DNA of 64,000 nucleotides, taken from NCBI RefSeq assembly GCF_003269295.1, contig NZ_QLTT01000016.1, forward strand, positions 39,983 to 103,982, in the 5' to 3' direction. Origin of the DNA: Lentzea atacamensis (lineage in GTDB: Bacteria > Actinomycetota > Actinomycetes > Mycobacteriales > Pseudonocardiaceae). Shown one piece after another: positions 7,057 to 15,268 of this stretch. Within the stretch, counting starts at the first letter, position 1; every line of letters begins with the position of its first letter. Position numbers and translations under genes: made by a program. Below the pieces are notes generated by a model. It had not been told where the DNA came from. It saw nothing but the letters and a program-made list of their open reading frames with translations, and did not search any database.

Positions 7057-9318
7057 ATGAACAGCAGACGGCAGCAGACGGGTGTCGAAACGACCGAGAT
7101 GACCTTCGGGCAGTTGCTCCACCTGCTCCGGGAGGACCGCAAGCTCTCGCTGAAGGAGTTGGCGGGCGAGGCGAACGTCAGCAAGGGCTACCTCAGCAAC
7201 CTCGAGCACGACATTCGCAGCCCTTCTGCCGAGATCGCGGAGGCGATCGACCGCGCGCTCGATGCCGGTGGTGAGCTGGCTGATCTCGCGGTGCCAAGGC
7301 CGCGCGCGAGAGCAACTCGTGAACGCATCCGCCCAGCTCAGCTACCGGCCGCCCTGCGCTCCTTCGTTCCGCGGCGTGAGGTGCTTGAACAGGCCTCTGC
7401 CGCACTCGCCGCGCACGAGGGGTTGATCGCCTTCGACGGTCCGGCCGGCGTTGGCAAGACCGCCTTCACGGTGCACTGGGCTCACACCATCGCGCCGGAG
7501 TTCCCCGACGGAGTGCTGTTCACCGACCTCCGCGGCTACGCGGCAGACCCACCGGAAGACCCCGCCGTCGTACTCGGACGGTTTCTGCGAGCCTTGGGCA
7601 CCTCACCCCAGGACATCCCGAGCGACCTCGACGGCCGAGTTGCCCTGTACCGGACGTTGCTGGAAGCGACCCGCACGCTGGTGGTGCTGGACAACGCGGT
7701 TGATGCCGAACAGATCAGGCCGTTGCTACCGAGCTCACCGCGGTCGTTGGCGCTGGTGACCAGCCGTAACAGGCTGTCCGGTGCGGTCGTGCACGACGGT
7801 GCCGTGCGAATCACCCTGCATCCGATGAGTTCGGACGAGGCGCTCGATCTGATGCGATCTGTCCTGGGCGCTCGGGTGGATGGTGACCTCGCTGCCGCGC
7901 GGGTCATCGCTGACCGAGCTGGGCGTTTGCCGCTCGCGCTGCGCATCGCCGGGGAGCGCGCGAACCTGCTGCCGACCGTCCCACTCCGCAAGCTCGCCGA
8001 CGAGCTGACTCGTCGCCAGCCGCTCGATGTGTTGGCCGCTGACGAGACACTGGCCGTGAGGACCGTGTTGTCGTGGTCTCACGACGCGCTTCCTGGACCG
8101 ATGGCCGCGACGTTCAGGCAGCTCGGCCTCCATCCCGGCGGTCCGATCAGGATCGAAGCCGCAGCCGCGCTCATCGGGCTCTCACCGCTGCAAACTCAGG
8201 GCCACCTGTCCGCCCTGGCCACCGTGCACCTCGTAGAGCAGACCGCACAGGACAAGTTCGTGATGCACGACCTCGTGCAGGCGTACGCCCTCGAACAGGC
8301 TCGCGAGCTCGCCATCGAGGAGGCCAACCGTGCCGCTCTGTCGCGTCTGGTCGACCTCTATCTGAACACCGGAGCCGCGGCGATCCGGATGCTATGGCCC
8401 TCCCGGCCTCGAAGGCCGCTCGACCTGCCTCAAACCGACGTGCTCACGCTGACCTTCCACCGCCCCGCTGACGCGGTCCGATGGTTCGAGGACGAACTGC
8501 AGCTCCTCGTTCGCCTGGTCCGATGCGGGGCGCGCTGGAACATCACCTCGGTCGCGTACCTGCCGGTGGTGGTGAACGAGATGTTGTTCCACCGCCGTGC
8601 CTGGTCGTGGTGGGTGCCCGCGTTGCGGGACGCACTGGAGATGGCCCGGCGGGGTGGCCACCGTGACGCCGAGGCGTGGGTGTTGGAGACGCTCGGCGAC
8701 GCGGGCATCGACGAGTTGAAGGCGGCCTCGTCAGCCGGCCTGTACCGGCGAGCCCTGCAGATCAGGACCGAGTTGGGCGACCTCAGCGGTATGGCCGCCT
8801 GTCACGTGGGCCTTGGCCGCGCTTGCTACCAGCTCAACGACCTCGACGCCGCAACCACGCACCTTGAGATCGCTCGCCGGCTGAGCACGGAGGCCCAGGA
8901 CCAGTGGGAGTTCGCGGTGGCGTCCGCGCACCTGGCATCCGTGCTGGCCGCCTCTGGCGATGCCGGTGGTGCGCGATCTCTGCTCATGGCGGTGCAGACG
9001 ATCTTCGACGAGGCAGAGGACCTGATGTCCTCGGGGTGTACCTCGACCCTGCTGGCAGGCCTGGCCGAGTCCGGTGGCGAGTACGAAGTTGCCCTGCACC
9101 ACCTGAAGAACGCGTTGCGCACCTTCAACACGGTCGCCGATGTCTGGAGCCAGGCCCACATCCACAGGCGCATCGGTGACCTTCACGCCGACCGCGGCAA
9201 CCTCCACGCTGCCCACCGGTCGTGGTCTGCAGCCGCGGAACTGCTCAGCGGCAACCCCGAGCCGACCGCAGCTGGGCTGCGAAAACAGTTGATGGAGAGT
9301 CTCAAGGAGGATGTCTAG
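7057..9318 (+). CDS. HTH-NB-ARC-TPR (STAND) transcriptional regulator
   Basis: A 753-residue signal-transduction ATPase of the AfsR/NB-ARC type. An XRE helix-turn-helix (about 15-70: TFGQLLHLLREDRKLSLKEL, then KGYLSNLEHDIRSPS) is followed by a P-loop NTPase with Walker A GPAGVGKTAF (about 128-137), Walker B TLVVLDNA (about 207-214), sensor-like ALVTSRNRL and GRLPLALRIAGE. The C-terminal 200 residues look like TPR helices. Such proteins couple ligand or partner sensing to DNA binding. ATG 7057 directly before the HTH follows GGGGAGGGG; 48 extra in-frame codons upstream look non-coding. The next gene starts within its stop codon, so this regulator and the oxidase are made from one message. Confidence 0.88.
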   Translation: MNSRRQQTGVETTEMTFGQLLHLLREDRKLSLKELAGEANVSKGYLSNLEHDIRSPSAEIAEAIDRALDAGGELADLAVPRPRARATRERIRPAQLPAALRSFVPRREVLEQASAALAAHEGLIAFDGPAGVGKTAFTVHWAHTIAPEFPDGVLFTDLRGYAADPPEDPAVVLGRFLRALGTSPQDIPSDLDGRVALYRTLLEATRTLVVLDNAVDAEQIRPLLPSSPRSLALVTSRNRLSGAVVHDGAVRITLHPMSSDEALDLMRSVLGARVDGDLAAARVIADRAGRLPLALRIAGERANLLPTVPLRKLADELTRRQPLDVLAADETLAVRTVLSWSHDALPGPMAATFRQLGLHPGGPIRIEAAAALIGLSPLQTQGHLSALATVHLVEQTAQDKFVMHDLVQAYALEQARELAIEEANRAALSRLVDLYLNTGAAAIRMLWPSRPRRPLDLPQTDVLTLTFHRPADAVRWFEDELQLLVRLVRCGARWNITSVAYLPVVVNEMLFHRRAWSWWVPALRDALEMARRGGHRDAEAWVLETLGDAGIDELKAASSAGLYRRALQIRTELGDLSGMAACHVGLGRACYQLNDLDAATTHLEIARRLSTEAQDQWEFAVASAHLASVLAASGDAGGARSLLMAVQTIFDEAEDLMSSGCTSTLLAGLAESGGEYEVALHHLKNALRTFNTVADVWSQAHIHRRIGDLHADRGNLHAAHRSWSAAAELLSGNPEPTAAGLRKQLMESLKEDV

Positions 9319-10535
9319 TGCACCAGGCGCTCAGCACCATGCCCGCGCTCACTGGAAGTCTGGACGCTGATGAAGACGCGCTCGCATGGGCCGCGCACGA
9401 CTACGGCGACACCGTTCACGACCGACCGACAGCCGTCCTGCGGCCCGCCAACACGGCCGACATCAGCACGGTGGTCAAGCACGCTGGCGAGCACAACCTC
9501 GCCGTCGTCCCACGCGGACAAGGCCACTCCACAGGAGGACAAGCCCAAGCACGCGGCGGAGTCGTCATCGACATGACCGCCCTCTCCTCGATCCATGAGA
9601 TCGGACCAGACCGGGTCGTGGTCGACGCGGGCGCGAAGTGGAGCGACGTCCTACGCGCGACCCTGCCGCGCGGGCTCACGCCGCCAGTGCTCACCGACTA
9701 CCTCGAACTGACCGTCGGCGGCACCCTGTCCGTCGGTGGCCTGGGCGGAGCCAGCCACCACCACGGTGCACAGACCGACAACGTACTTTCGCTCGACGTC
9801 GTCACCCCTACCGGCGACGTCGTGACGTGTTCACCGAGCACGAACCGAGCAGTGTTCGACGCGGTTCGCGCAGGCCGGGGACGCAACGGAATTATCACCC
9901 GCGCCACCCTGCGCCTGGTCCGAGCGCCGGAAACCGTTGCCTGGCACAAACTCCACTACGGCACCATCGATCAACTCGTTGCCGACCAGCGCCACCTGGT
10001 GGCTGCTGGGATGTTCGACTACGTCGAGGGCCAACTCAAGATCCGCGAGGGTCAGCACGTCGCTGAAATTGAGGCCGTGACGTTCACCGGAACCAGCAGC
10101 GGGCGGGGCCATCTCGATGGGCTGTCCTTCCGCGATGTCGAGACCCAGGCGGCGAGCTACTGGGAGTTCGTCGATCGGCTGGCACCCGGCGAACCTCTCC
10201 TGCGCGAAGCCGGGCTCTGGGACTCTCCACATCCATGGTGCAACCTTTTGGTGCCCAGCTCTGTGGCGGAGGATCTGCTCCGCCACGCCGACGGCGAGCT
10301 TGGCGCTGAGCTCTACAGCGACTTCGGGCTCGTCCTGGCCTACCCGCTGCGCACGGACAGGATCACCACGCCTCGGCTATGTCTTCCAGATGGCGAGCTG
10401 GTGTTCCTGATCGCCGCACTGAGGTACGCGCCATCTGAGTCACCGGAGATCGTTGCGGCGATGCAGGAGGCCAACGACAAACTGATCACCAAGGCCCTCA
10501 AAGCCGGCGGAACCTTGTACCTCGATCCGCTTTGA
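9318..10535 (+). CDS. FAD-linked oxidase, cytokinin-dehydrogenase-like
   Basis: A 405-residue PCMH-type flavoprotein. The FAD-binding half runs to about residue 230: VVPRGQGHSTGGQAQ contains the G-H-S motif whose His (about 70) carries covalent FAD in cytokinin dehydrogenases. The segment TVGGTLSVGGLGGASHHHG followed by TDNVLSLDVVTPTGD closely matches the plant/actinobacterial CKX pattern. The C-terminal substrate domain ends at GGTLYLDPL, shorter than in plant CKX. GTG 9318 overlaps the regulator stop (TAGTG) with AAGGAGG seven bases ahead; codons upstream are a shadow. Other substrates (berberine-bridge or aldonolactone type) cannot be excluded. Confidence 0.8.
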   Translation: MHQALSTMPALTGSLDADEDALAWAAHDYGDTVHDRPTAVLRPANTADISTVVKHAGEHNLAVVPRGQGHSTGGQAQARGGVVIDMTALSSIHEIGPDRVVVDAGAKWSDVLRATLPRGLTPPVLTDYLELTVGGTLSVGGLGGASHHHGAQTDNVLSLDVVTPTGDVVTCSPSTNRAVFDAVRAGRGRNGIITRATLRLVRAPETVAWHKLHYGTIDQLVADQRHLVAAGMFDYVEGQLKIREGQHVAEIEAVTFTGTSSGRGHLDGLSFRDVETQAASYWEFVDRLAPGEPLLREAGLWDSPHPWCNLLVPSSVAEDLLRHADGELGAELYSDFGLVLAYPLRTDRITTPRLCLPDGELVFLIAALRYAPSESPEIVAAMQEANDKLITKALKAGGTLYLDPL

Positions 10536-10542
10536 GTCGAGC

Positions 10543-10577
10543 GTCTTCCGTCTGCTCCGCACGAGCAGACGGAAGAC
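10543..10577 (+). terminator. Strong hairpin terminator after the CKX-like gene
   Basis: A perfect 15-base-pair stem (10543-10557 with 10563-10577) with a five-base loop starts 7 bases after the oxidase stop. There is no strong T-run, which is usual for actinobacterial terminators. Confidence 0.75.
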
Positions 10578-10649
10578 ACCTTCCAAATCCGTTGTGGACG
10601 CCCGAAAACTGAAGTGAACCAACCACTTCAACCGAAGGCGGAACCAACG

Positions 10650-11021
10650 ATGAACCGTCGACTGGCCAGCGCCGCCACCGCTCTGGGCGTGCTTCTCGTC
10701 AGCAGCGCGGTCGGCATGATCGACCGAGCTGCTGGCTCAACAGCGAAGGCGATGCCGGCGTACTGCGGCTTCCTCGAGCTGGCCGAGCCGCAGGGTGAGC
10801 TCACGGCCCGCTACTACCACTGCGGCAAGCACTTCATCCTCATCAGGTTCCACTGGAGCCAGGGCAGCACCGGAACCAGGTGCATAGAGCCATGGGGCAC
10901 GGACAACTTCTACAAGGACGGGCCGCACAAGGTCGTCAACGCCTACTACATCAAGACGCCGCCGAACCTCGTCGGTCCAGTCGATGACCTGAGGTGCGCG
11001 CTATCGCAACCTCGTGCCTAA
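10650..11021 (+). CDS. Small secreted protein of unknown function
   Basis: A 123-residue exported protein. ATG 10650 opens a signal peptide (RRLASAATALGVLLVSSAVG) and a short mature domain with four Cys, likely two disulfides, including YCGFLELAEP and YYHCGKHFILIRFHW. The Trp/Cys-rich small domain resembles DUF-type secreted proteins of actinomycetes, but I recognise no family. The ribosome site is weak. The end overlaps by 3 bases the stop of the convergent XRE gene. An in-frame ATG 12 codons upstream is possible but lies before the signal peptide. Confidence 0.6.
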   Translation: MNRRLASAATALGVLLVSSAVGMIDRAAGSTAKAMPAYCGFLELAEPQGELTARYYHCGKHFILIRFHWSQGSTGTRCIEPWGTDNFYKDGPHKVVNAYYIKTPPNLVGPVDDLRCALSQPRA

Positions 11022-11737
11022 CTGGACTGTGGACGTATGAGTGCTTTCGTTCGTGCGGCCTCGCGGAGACGTCGTTCCGCGAACTTGTGCGTGAGCACAG
11101 CGCGGAACGTTGGCTCGGCGATCTTCAGAACCTGCACCTGCCGGTCGGCCTTCGACTTGCAGGTGGAGCGGACGATCAGCTCGACCGGGTCCACTCCGTA
11201 CACGAGCGCGAGCTCGGCGAGCGTGATCAACGTCGGCAACGCCTTCCCGTTCTCCATCTGGGACAACTGAGAGACGGAGAGAGTCGGCACCTTCGCGGAG
11301 ACCTCGGCTTGACTTGGTCCGGCCGCGATACGGGCGTCGCGCAGTGCTTTGCCGAGCGCGACTGGATAGGGCTGTTGTGTGGAGAAGTTGCCCAGAGCTC
11401 GATCGATGTCCAGTCCGCGTTCTTCGGCCAGCTCCCTCAAGTCGCCATCGTCGGCCTGCTGCAGCAACGCACGTGCCCGTTGAACGCTTTCGCCGAGCAA
11501 CCAGAAGTGATCTTCGGCTGGGAACGTCTCCAGATCTGTGCGCCGACACAGCAGGCCGACTTTGGTGAACCGGCGGAGCTGGTTGAGCAGATCCGGGTGA
11601 GTGAGCCGGGTCAGCTCCAGGAGTCGCGCCACGGTGTGCTCGGTGCTGACACGCTCCAGGAACGCTGCCAGGACCACACCGCCTTTGCGCTGCCAGGACA
11701 ACCGCCCGTCCTTGGCGATCCTGTCGGCAATCCTCAT
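11018..11737 (-). CDS. XRE-family helix-turn-helix regulator
   Basis: A 239-residue protein with an unusual layout: about 115 residues of helical N-terminal domain (HTVARLLELTRLTHPDLL and VGLLCRRTDLETFPAED) come before the XRE helix-turn-helix at about 128-190 (VALGKALRDARIAAGPSQAE, then SVSQLSQMENGKALPTL). A basic tail follows. The N-terminal part reads like a MarR/winged-helix-type domain, so it may carry two DNA-binding modules. ATG 11737 lies 3 bases after the zinc-finger gene stop, so the two form an operon. The target is unknown. Confidence 0.7.
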   Translation of the reverse strand: MRIADRIAKDGRLSWQRKGGVVLAAFLERVSTEHTVARLLELTRLTHPDLLNQLRRFTKVGLLCRRTDLETFPAEDHFWLLGESVQRARALLQQADDGDLRELAEERGLDIDRALGNFSTQQPYPVALGKALRDARIAAGPSQAEVSAKVPTLSVSQLSQMENGKALPTLITLAELALVYGVDPVELIVRSTCKSKADRQVQVLKIAEPTFRAVLTHKFAERRLREAARTKALIRPQSS

Positions 11738-11740
11738 GAC

Positions 11741-12088
11741 CTACGACACCTGCTTCACGGCCTGATAGATCAGCGCCGTGTCGATCAGGAGCGCCAGCAC
11801 ATCGATCTGTTCGTCGTTGTGCGGCATGCTGACGGCTTCGGGGCGGTTAGCCGGCAAGTCCTCTGGCGTTCGGCCGTCCCGCGGCCACGGCAGGATGTGT
11901 TCGTGTGCCCGCCACGCCAGGTCGCACTCGGGGCACGTTGGCCAGCAACGCACTTCGTCCGGCCACTTGTCAGAACCCGCGGTCACCTCGACGCCGCACA
12001 AGGTGTGGCCCACGTCGTTGACGGCGAGTTCCTGCGGTATCGCGTGGCGGGCCCCGTCGTGGGGCTGCCATTTGTAGCTGCGAGCCAT
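11741..12088 (-). CDS. Small zinc-finger-like protein
   Basis: A 115-residue protein that starts RSYKWQPHDGARHAIP and has Cys residues arranged as TLCGVEVT ... RCWPTCPECDLAWRAHE. The CxxC knuckle and an upstream Cys and His suggest a zinc site. Short proteins like this beside XRE or DUF397 regulators are common in Pseudonocardiaceae. I do not know their function. It is divergent from the XRE-TPR gene at 12356 across a 267-base region that is duplicated at 15 kb, where only the first 13 codons of this gene survive. Confidence 0.65.
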   Translation of the reverse strand: MARSYKWQPHDGARHAIPQELAVNDVGHTLCGVEVTAGSDKWPDEVRCWPTCPECDLAWRAHEHILPWPRDGRTPEDLPANRPEAVSMPHNDEQIDVLALLIDTALIYQAVKQVS

Positions 12089-12355
12089 GCCCGATCACTT
12101 CCCGTGAAACATGTACGCGACCAGCGCACGTGATGTCGGCAGTGATCCACGGAAATCGACACAACAGTGAAGAACCAGCACGCGGATCTATCCCGCACCT
12201 AGCAGGAATCTGCCATCCGGCGCCCCTGCCTGCGTAAACAGGAGGATGCCCTGACTGGGTGAAAATAAAGTTCTCCGGGCGGAACGACTGTTCGACAGGT
12301 GTACGGAGCTAACCTGTGCAGGCACAATGCGCCGAATTCGCGTCAGGGGAGACCG
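12068..12355. repeat. Duplicated divergent promoter region, copy A
   Basis: From the first codons of the zinc-finger gene to the start of the XRE-TPR gene this stretch matches 14981-15268 for most of its length. The stretches tgccatttgtagctgcgag, atgcccgatcacttcccg, gatgtcgg and agtgatccac recur in order, as do gccctgaNtgggtgaa and cgcgtcaNggg just before the start codon. The distance between the two divergent start codons is nearly the same in both copies (268 and 267 bases). Shared blocks are likely operators. Confidence 0.8.
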
Positions 12356-13534
12356 ATGGCGACACCGAGGGAAGGTTTGGCTGTCCGCCGCAAGGCACTG
12401 GGGTATTCGCAGGAGCGGCTGGCGGAGATTCTTGGAGTCACGGTCGGCACTGTTGGTCGTTGGGAACGGGGCGAGTCGGCGCCAGAGGCGTGGCGTCAGC
12501 CGCGTCTGGCGAAGGTGCTCGGTCTGTCGACTGTCGAGGAGCTGATCGACCTTCTGCACCCGCGCGACGAGGTGCCGGCGGCCGAGAGTTGCGACGTTGA
12601 CCGGCTCGAACGGGCGCTTGCGAATCCGTCCGAAGTCGATCTCGTGACGGTCGCACAGCTTCGTGAGCGTGTGTCGCTGTTGAGCGTCCGCTATGACGGT
12701 GAGCGATCGACAGGCTTGTTGGCTGAGGCGGGACAGGCGCTCGGTCAGACCCGATTGCTGCGTGAACACGCACGCCAGTACCGAGTTAGGCGGGACCTGC
12801 TCGCGGCGGAAGCAGAAGCCTCCACGTTGATGGGCCAGTTCGTCTGGGACGCTTCTCAACGTCGTGACCACGACACGGCAAGGGAGCACTTCACCACGGC
12901 GGCCGAGGCGGCCCGTGGGATCAACGATCCGGTGCTGGAGGCGGTCGCGCTGCTGCGGACTTCGTACGTTGAGCTCTACGGCACCGAGGATCCGGCTGAG
13001 GGACTCGTTTTGACTGAACGCGCGGCTGAAGTGGCGCGCGGGCACAGTGAAGTGCTGACGGGACTCGCAGATCTCCACGCTGCCGAAGGGCACGCGATGC
13101 TCGGCGAGCGTCTGGCCTGTGAGCGTTCTCTGGAGCGGGCGCAAGACCACTTCGGACGGATCTCGGACGACGAGCCGGTCGTGGAGATGTTCTCAGAGAC
13201 CCAGTACGGCCGTTTGGCAGGATCGTGCTACCTGCGCCTGCACGACGCGACGAGAGCTCAGTCGACGCTGGAACGGGTTGCCTCTCAGGCGCCGTCCCGT
13301 TCGAAGTCCCGGACCATCGTGCTGGCCAATCTGAGCCTGGCGCATCTCCAGCTGCAGGATCTCGAGAACGCTGCCGCGGCCCTGCACGTCGCGATCGACT
13401 GCGTTGAGGCGACGTGGGGCGGCGGCGGTCTCAAGGTGATCTTCGGCGCGGCTCAGCAACTACGTCCATGGCGGAAGGAGCCTGTGGTAGATCAGGTGTA
13501 TGACCGCCTGTTCACGATGATGGCGGCGTCGTAG
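12356..13534 (+). CDS. XRE-TPR transcriptional regulator (copy A)
   Basis: A 392-residue protein. The N-terminal XRE domain (about 5-60: REGLAVRRKALGYSQERLAE, then GTVGRWERGESAPEAWRQP) is followed by a helical TPR-type sensory region (repeats rich in Ala/Leu/Glu from about 110 to 380, for example AREHFTTAAEAARGI). It is a paralogue of the gene at 15269 in its first 75 residues, and the upstream regions are also related. ATG 12356 follows GGGGAG. A GTG-started folate-type enzyme follows 12 bases after the stop, so the two probably share a transcript. Confidence 0.8.
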   Translation: MATPREGLAVRRKALGYSQERLAEILGVTVGTVGRWERGESAPEAWRQPRLAKVLGLSTVEELIDLLHPRDEVPAAESCDVDRLERALANPSEVDLVTVAQLRERVSLLSVRYDGERSTGLLAEAGQALGQTRLLREHARQYRVRRDLLAAEAEASTLMGQFVWDASQRRDHDTAREHFTTAAEAARGINDPVLEAVALLRTSYVELYGTEDPAEGLVLTERAAEVARGHSEVLTGLADLHAAEGHAMLGERLACERSLERAQDHFGRISDDEPVVEMFSETQYGRLAGSCYLRLHDATRAQSTLERVASQAPSRSKSRTIVLANLSLAHLQLQDLENAAAALHVAIDCVEATWGGGGLKVIFGAAQQLRPWRKEPVVDQVYDRLFTMMAAS

Positions 13535-13546
13535 AAAGGATTGCCT

Positions 13547-14281
13547 GTGGCGAATCCGGACGAAGCCAAGAACGAGGTTCGGCACCGCGTCTGGGATCTG
13601 CTCGCCGAACACCACGCGGCTCCGCCGGACGTGCACGGGTCGATCCCGAACTTCGACGGTGCTGAACTCGCTGCAGCACGGCTCGCCGAGCTTCCGGCCT
13701 GGAAGCAGGCACGCGTCGTGAAGGCCGTGCCGGACAAGCCCCAGGCACCGGTCAGGGCACTAGGCCTTGAGCAAGGCAAGTTGCTCTACGTGGCGGTCCC
13801 CAAGATGGCGGCGGCGAAGCCGTTCTACGAACTCGACCCCACCAAGTTGCCGGTATCGCCGGCGGAAGCGGCGGTGCCGAAGAAGGCTGCGGCCTTCGCC
13901 AGGACCGTTGACACAGACGAGATGCCCCCGATCGATTTCCTGGTGTGCGGGTCGGTCGCGGTCAACCGCCGGGGTGTCAGGTTGGGCAAAGGCGCGGGAT
14001 ACGCCGACATCGAAGTCGCCTTGCTGCAGGAGGCAGGGCTGATCGGCGACGCGACGACGATCGTCACGACGGTCCACGACCTTCAGGTGATCGAGGGTGA
14101 GCTGCCGGAGACCAGCCACGACTTCTCCGTCGACGTGATCGTCACGCCGACCCAGGTCATCGAGTGCGGCCCGCCTCGACGGCCGGCGGGCATCCTGTGG
14201 TCGGAGCTGGACCCGGCCAAGATCGCCGCTATTCCGGCTCTCGCCTCGCGGGCAGAACAGCGCCCACGATCCGGTCGCTGA
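13547..14281 (+). CDS. 5-formyltetrahydrofolate cyclo-ligase-like protein (MTHFSD-like)
   Basis: A 244-residue protein of the 5-FCL/NagB-like fold. The signature RLGKGAGYADIEVALL (about 149-164) matches the MTHFSD subgroup (GKGxGxADxE) better than true cyclo-ligases, which have GKGGGYYDR. True enzymes convert 5-formyl-THF to methenyl-THF with ATP. Whether this subgroup does so is not established. GTG 13547 is chosen because AAAGGA lies 6 bases before it; the TTG two codons upstream would sit on the ribosome site. It follows the XRE-TPR gene closely and is probably co-transcribed. Confidence 0.7.
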   Translation: MANPDEAKNEVRHRVWDLLAEHHAAPPDVHGSIPNFDGAELAAARLAELPAWKQARVVKAVPDKPQAPVRALGLEQGKLLYVAVPKMAAAKPFYELDPTKLPVSPAEAAVPKKAAAFARTVDTDEMPPIDFLVCGSVAVNRRGVRLGKGAGYADIEVALLQEAGLIGDATTIVTTVHDLQVIEGELPETSHDFSVDVIVTPTQVIECGPPRRPAGILWSELDPAKIAAIPALASRAEQRPRSGR

Positions 14282-14338
14282 CCATCAGCTGGTCGCTCAT
14301 TCCTTTCCAGCGGTGTTTGGAGACCTTGTCGACCGACG

Positions 14339-14923
14339 TCACGATTCGTCCGTGTCCGCGAGACTTGGCGCAGCGTCGCGCGAGGGCTCCGCGGAGCGCA
14401 ACGCCTCACCGAACCATGCAGCATGGCGCTCCAGCTTCCGCGCTGCTGAGTCGACCAGGACGACCAACACTTCGAACGCGCCGGGGCCGCCCAAGAGAGA
14501 CGCAGCGCGCCGGATCGCGCCCGCATCCCGTGCCGCGTGTGCCGACACGAAGGCGGACGCGACCTTGACGTTCTCTTGCCATGCTGCGCGGTCGTCAGCG
14601 TCTACCTCGTCAGGGATGGCGAACACGATCGGGACCGCGACGGGTGAGACGAGTTGGTCCAGTGGGACGCCGTCGAGCAGGACCCTCGCCAGGATGCTTG
14701 CTGCTGAGACGACAATCCGCGGATCCGCGTGCGTGACGACCGACTGGAGCGTGCGCTCCACAAGCTCGGGTTCTGAGCGCAAGTGGTGGCCGAGCGCGCG
14801 CAGGCCCCAGGAGGCTCCGAGCCCGCTGTCGGCGTCTTGTCGAAGGCGGGCCTCATCCTGTGCGATCTGCTCTACACCGCAGGGCTCGTATCCGTCGTCG
14901 GCGGATTCGAGATCAGGCCCCAT
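14339..14923 (-). CDS. Hypothetical helical-repeat protein
   Basis: A 194-residue acidic, mostly helical protein (GLRALGHHLRSEPELVERTL, ADPRIVVSAASILARVLL, GAFEVLVVLVDSAARKLERH) that could fold as a HEAT-like solenoid. No catalytic motif is seen and no family is recognised. ATG 14923 lies inside the last codons of the truncated zinc-finger ORF (14913-15002) and a GAGG ribosome site lies about 9 bases upstream. The gene takes the place held by the XRE gene (11018) in copy A of the duplicated module. It is convergent with the folate-type gene. Confidence 0.5.
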   Translation of the reverse strand: MGPDLESADDGYEPCGVEQIAQDEARLRQDADSGLGASWGLRALGHHLRSEPELVERTLQSVVTHADPRIVVSAASILARVLLDGVPLDQLVSPVAVPIVFAIPDEVDADDRAAWQENVKVASAFVSAHAARDAGAIRRAASLLGGPGAFEVLVVLVDSAARKLERHAAWFGEALRSAEPSRDAAPSLADTDES

Positions 14924-15002
14924 GAATAGCGGCCTCGCGGGTGCGACGCGGATCGTGATGCTGCGCTCCGTCGTGCGGTTGCCATTTGTAGCTGCGAGTC
15001 AT
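14913..15002 (-). pseudogene. Truncated copy of the zinc-finger gene (29 codons)
   Basis: ATG 15002 opens TRSYKWQPHDGA, identical after the first residue to the start of the zinc-finger protein at 12088, then diverges (QHHDPRRTREAAIHGA) and stops at 14913. The sequence upstream is also a match. This is therefore a remnant of a second zinc-finger gene whose body was lost or replaced. Its end overlaps the start of the 14339-14923 gene by 11 bases. It could still be translated as a leader peptide. Confidence 0.65.
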
Positions 15003-15268
15003 GCCCGATCACTTCCCGCGGACTTGTGCGCGATCTGCTTGCGCGATGTCGGTAGTGATCCACTCAAATTGCCGTGCCACTGAGAGTCCAGCCCACGAAT
15101 CTGCCACGGATCTAGCACCGATCTACCATCTGGTGCTTCTACCTGCGTGAACACGTAGATGCCCTGATTGGGTGAAGCTGAACATCTTTGGGCTGAACTG
15201 ATGTTTTGCGCATCCTCCAAGCTAGGCTGCTGGTGAACTATGCGGCGCATTCACGTCAAGGGGGATCG
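14981..15268. repeat. Duplicated divergent promoter region, copy B
   Basis: Partner of 12068-12355. Conserved blocks and spacing to the XRE start are retained, while central parts have drifted. A second set of related words (gaatctgcca, gatctagcac) occurs at about 15096-15120, as also in copy A near 12195-12215 and upstream of the Scr1-type gene near 21570-21600. Confidence 0.75.

Noticed and set aside
12188..13150. 320-codon minus-strand open frame opposite the XRE-TPR gene
   Set aside because: The plus-strand frame carries a clear XRE domain; the minus-strand product has no recognisable feature.
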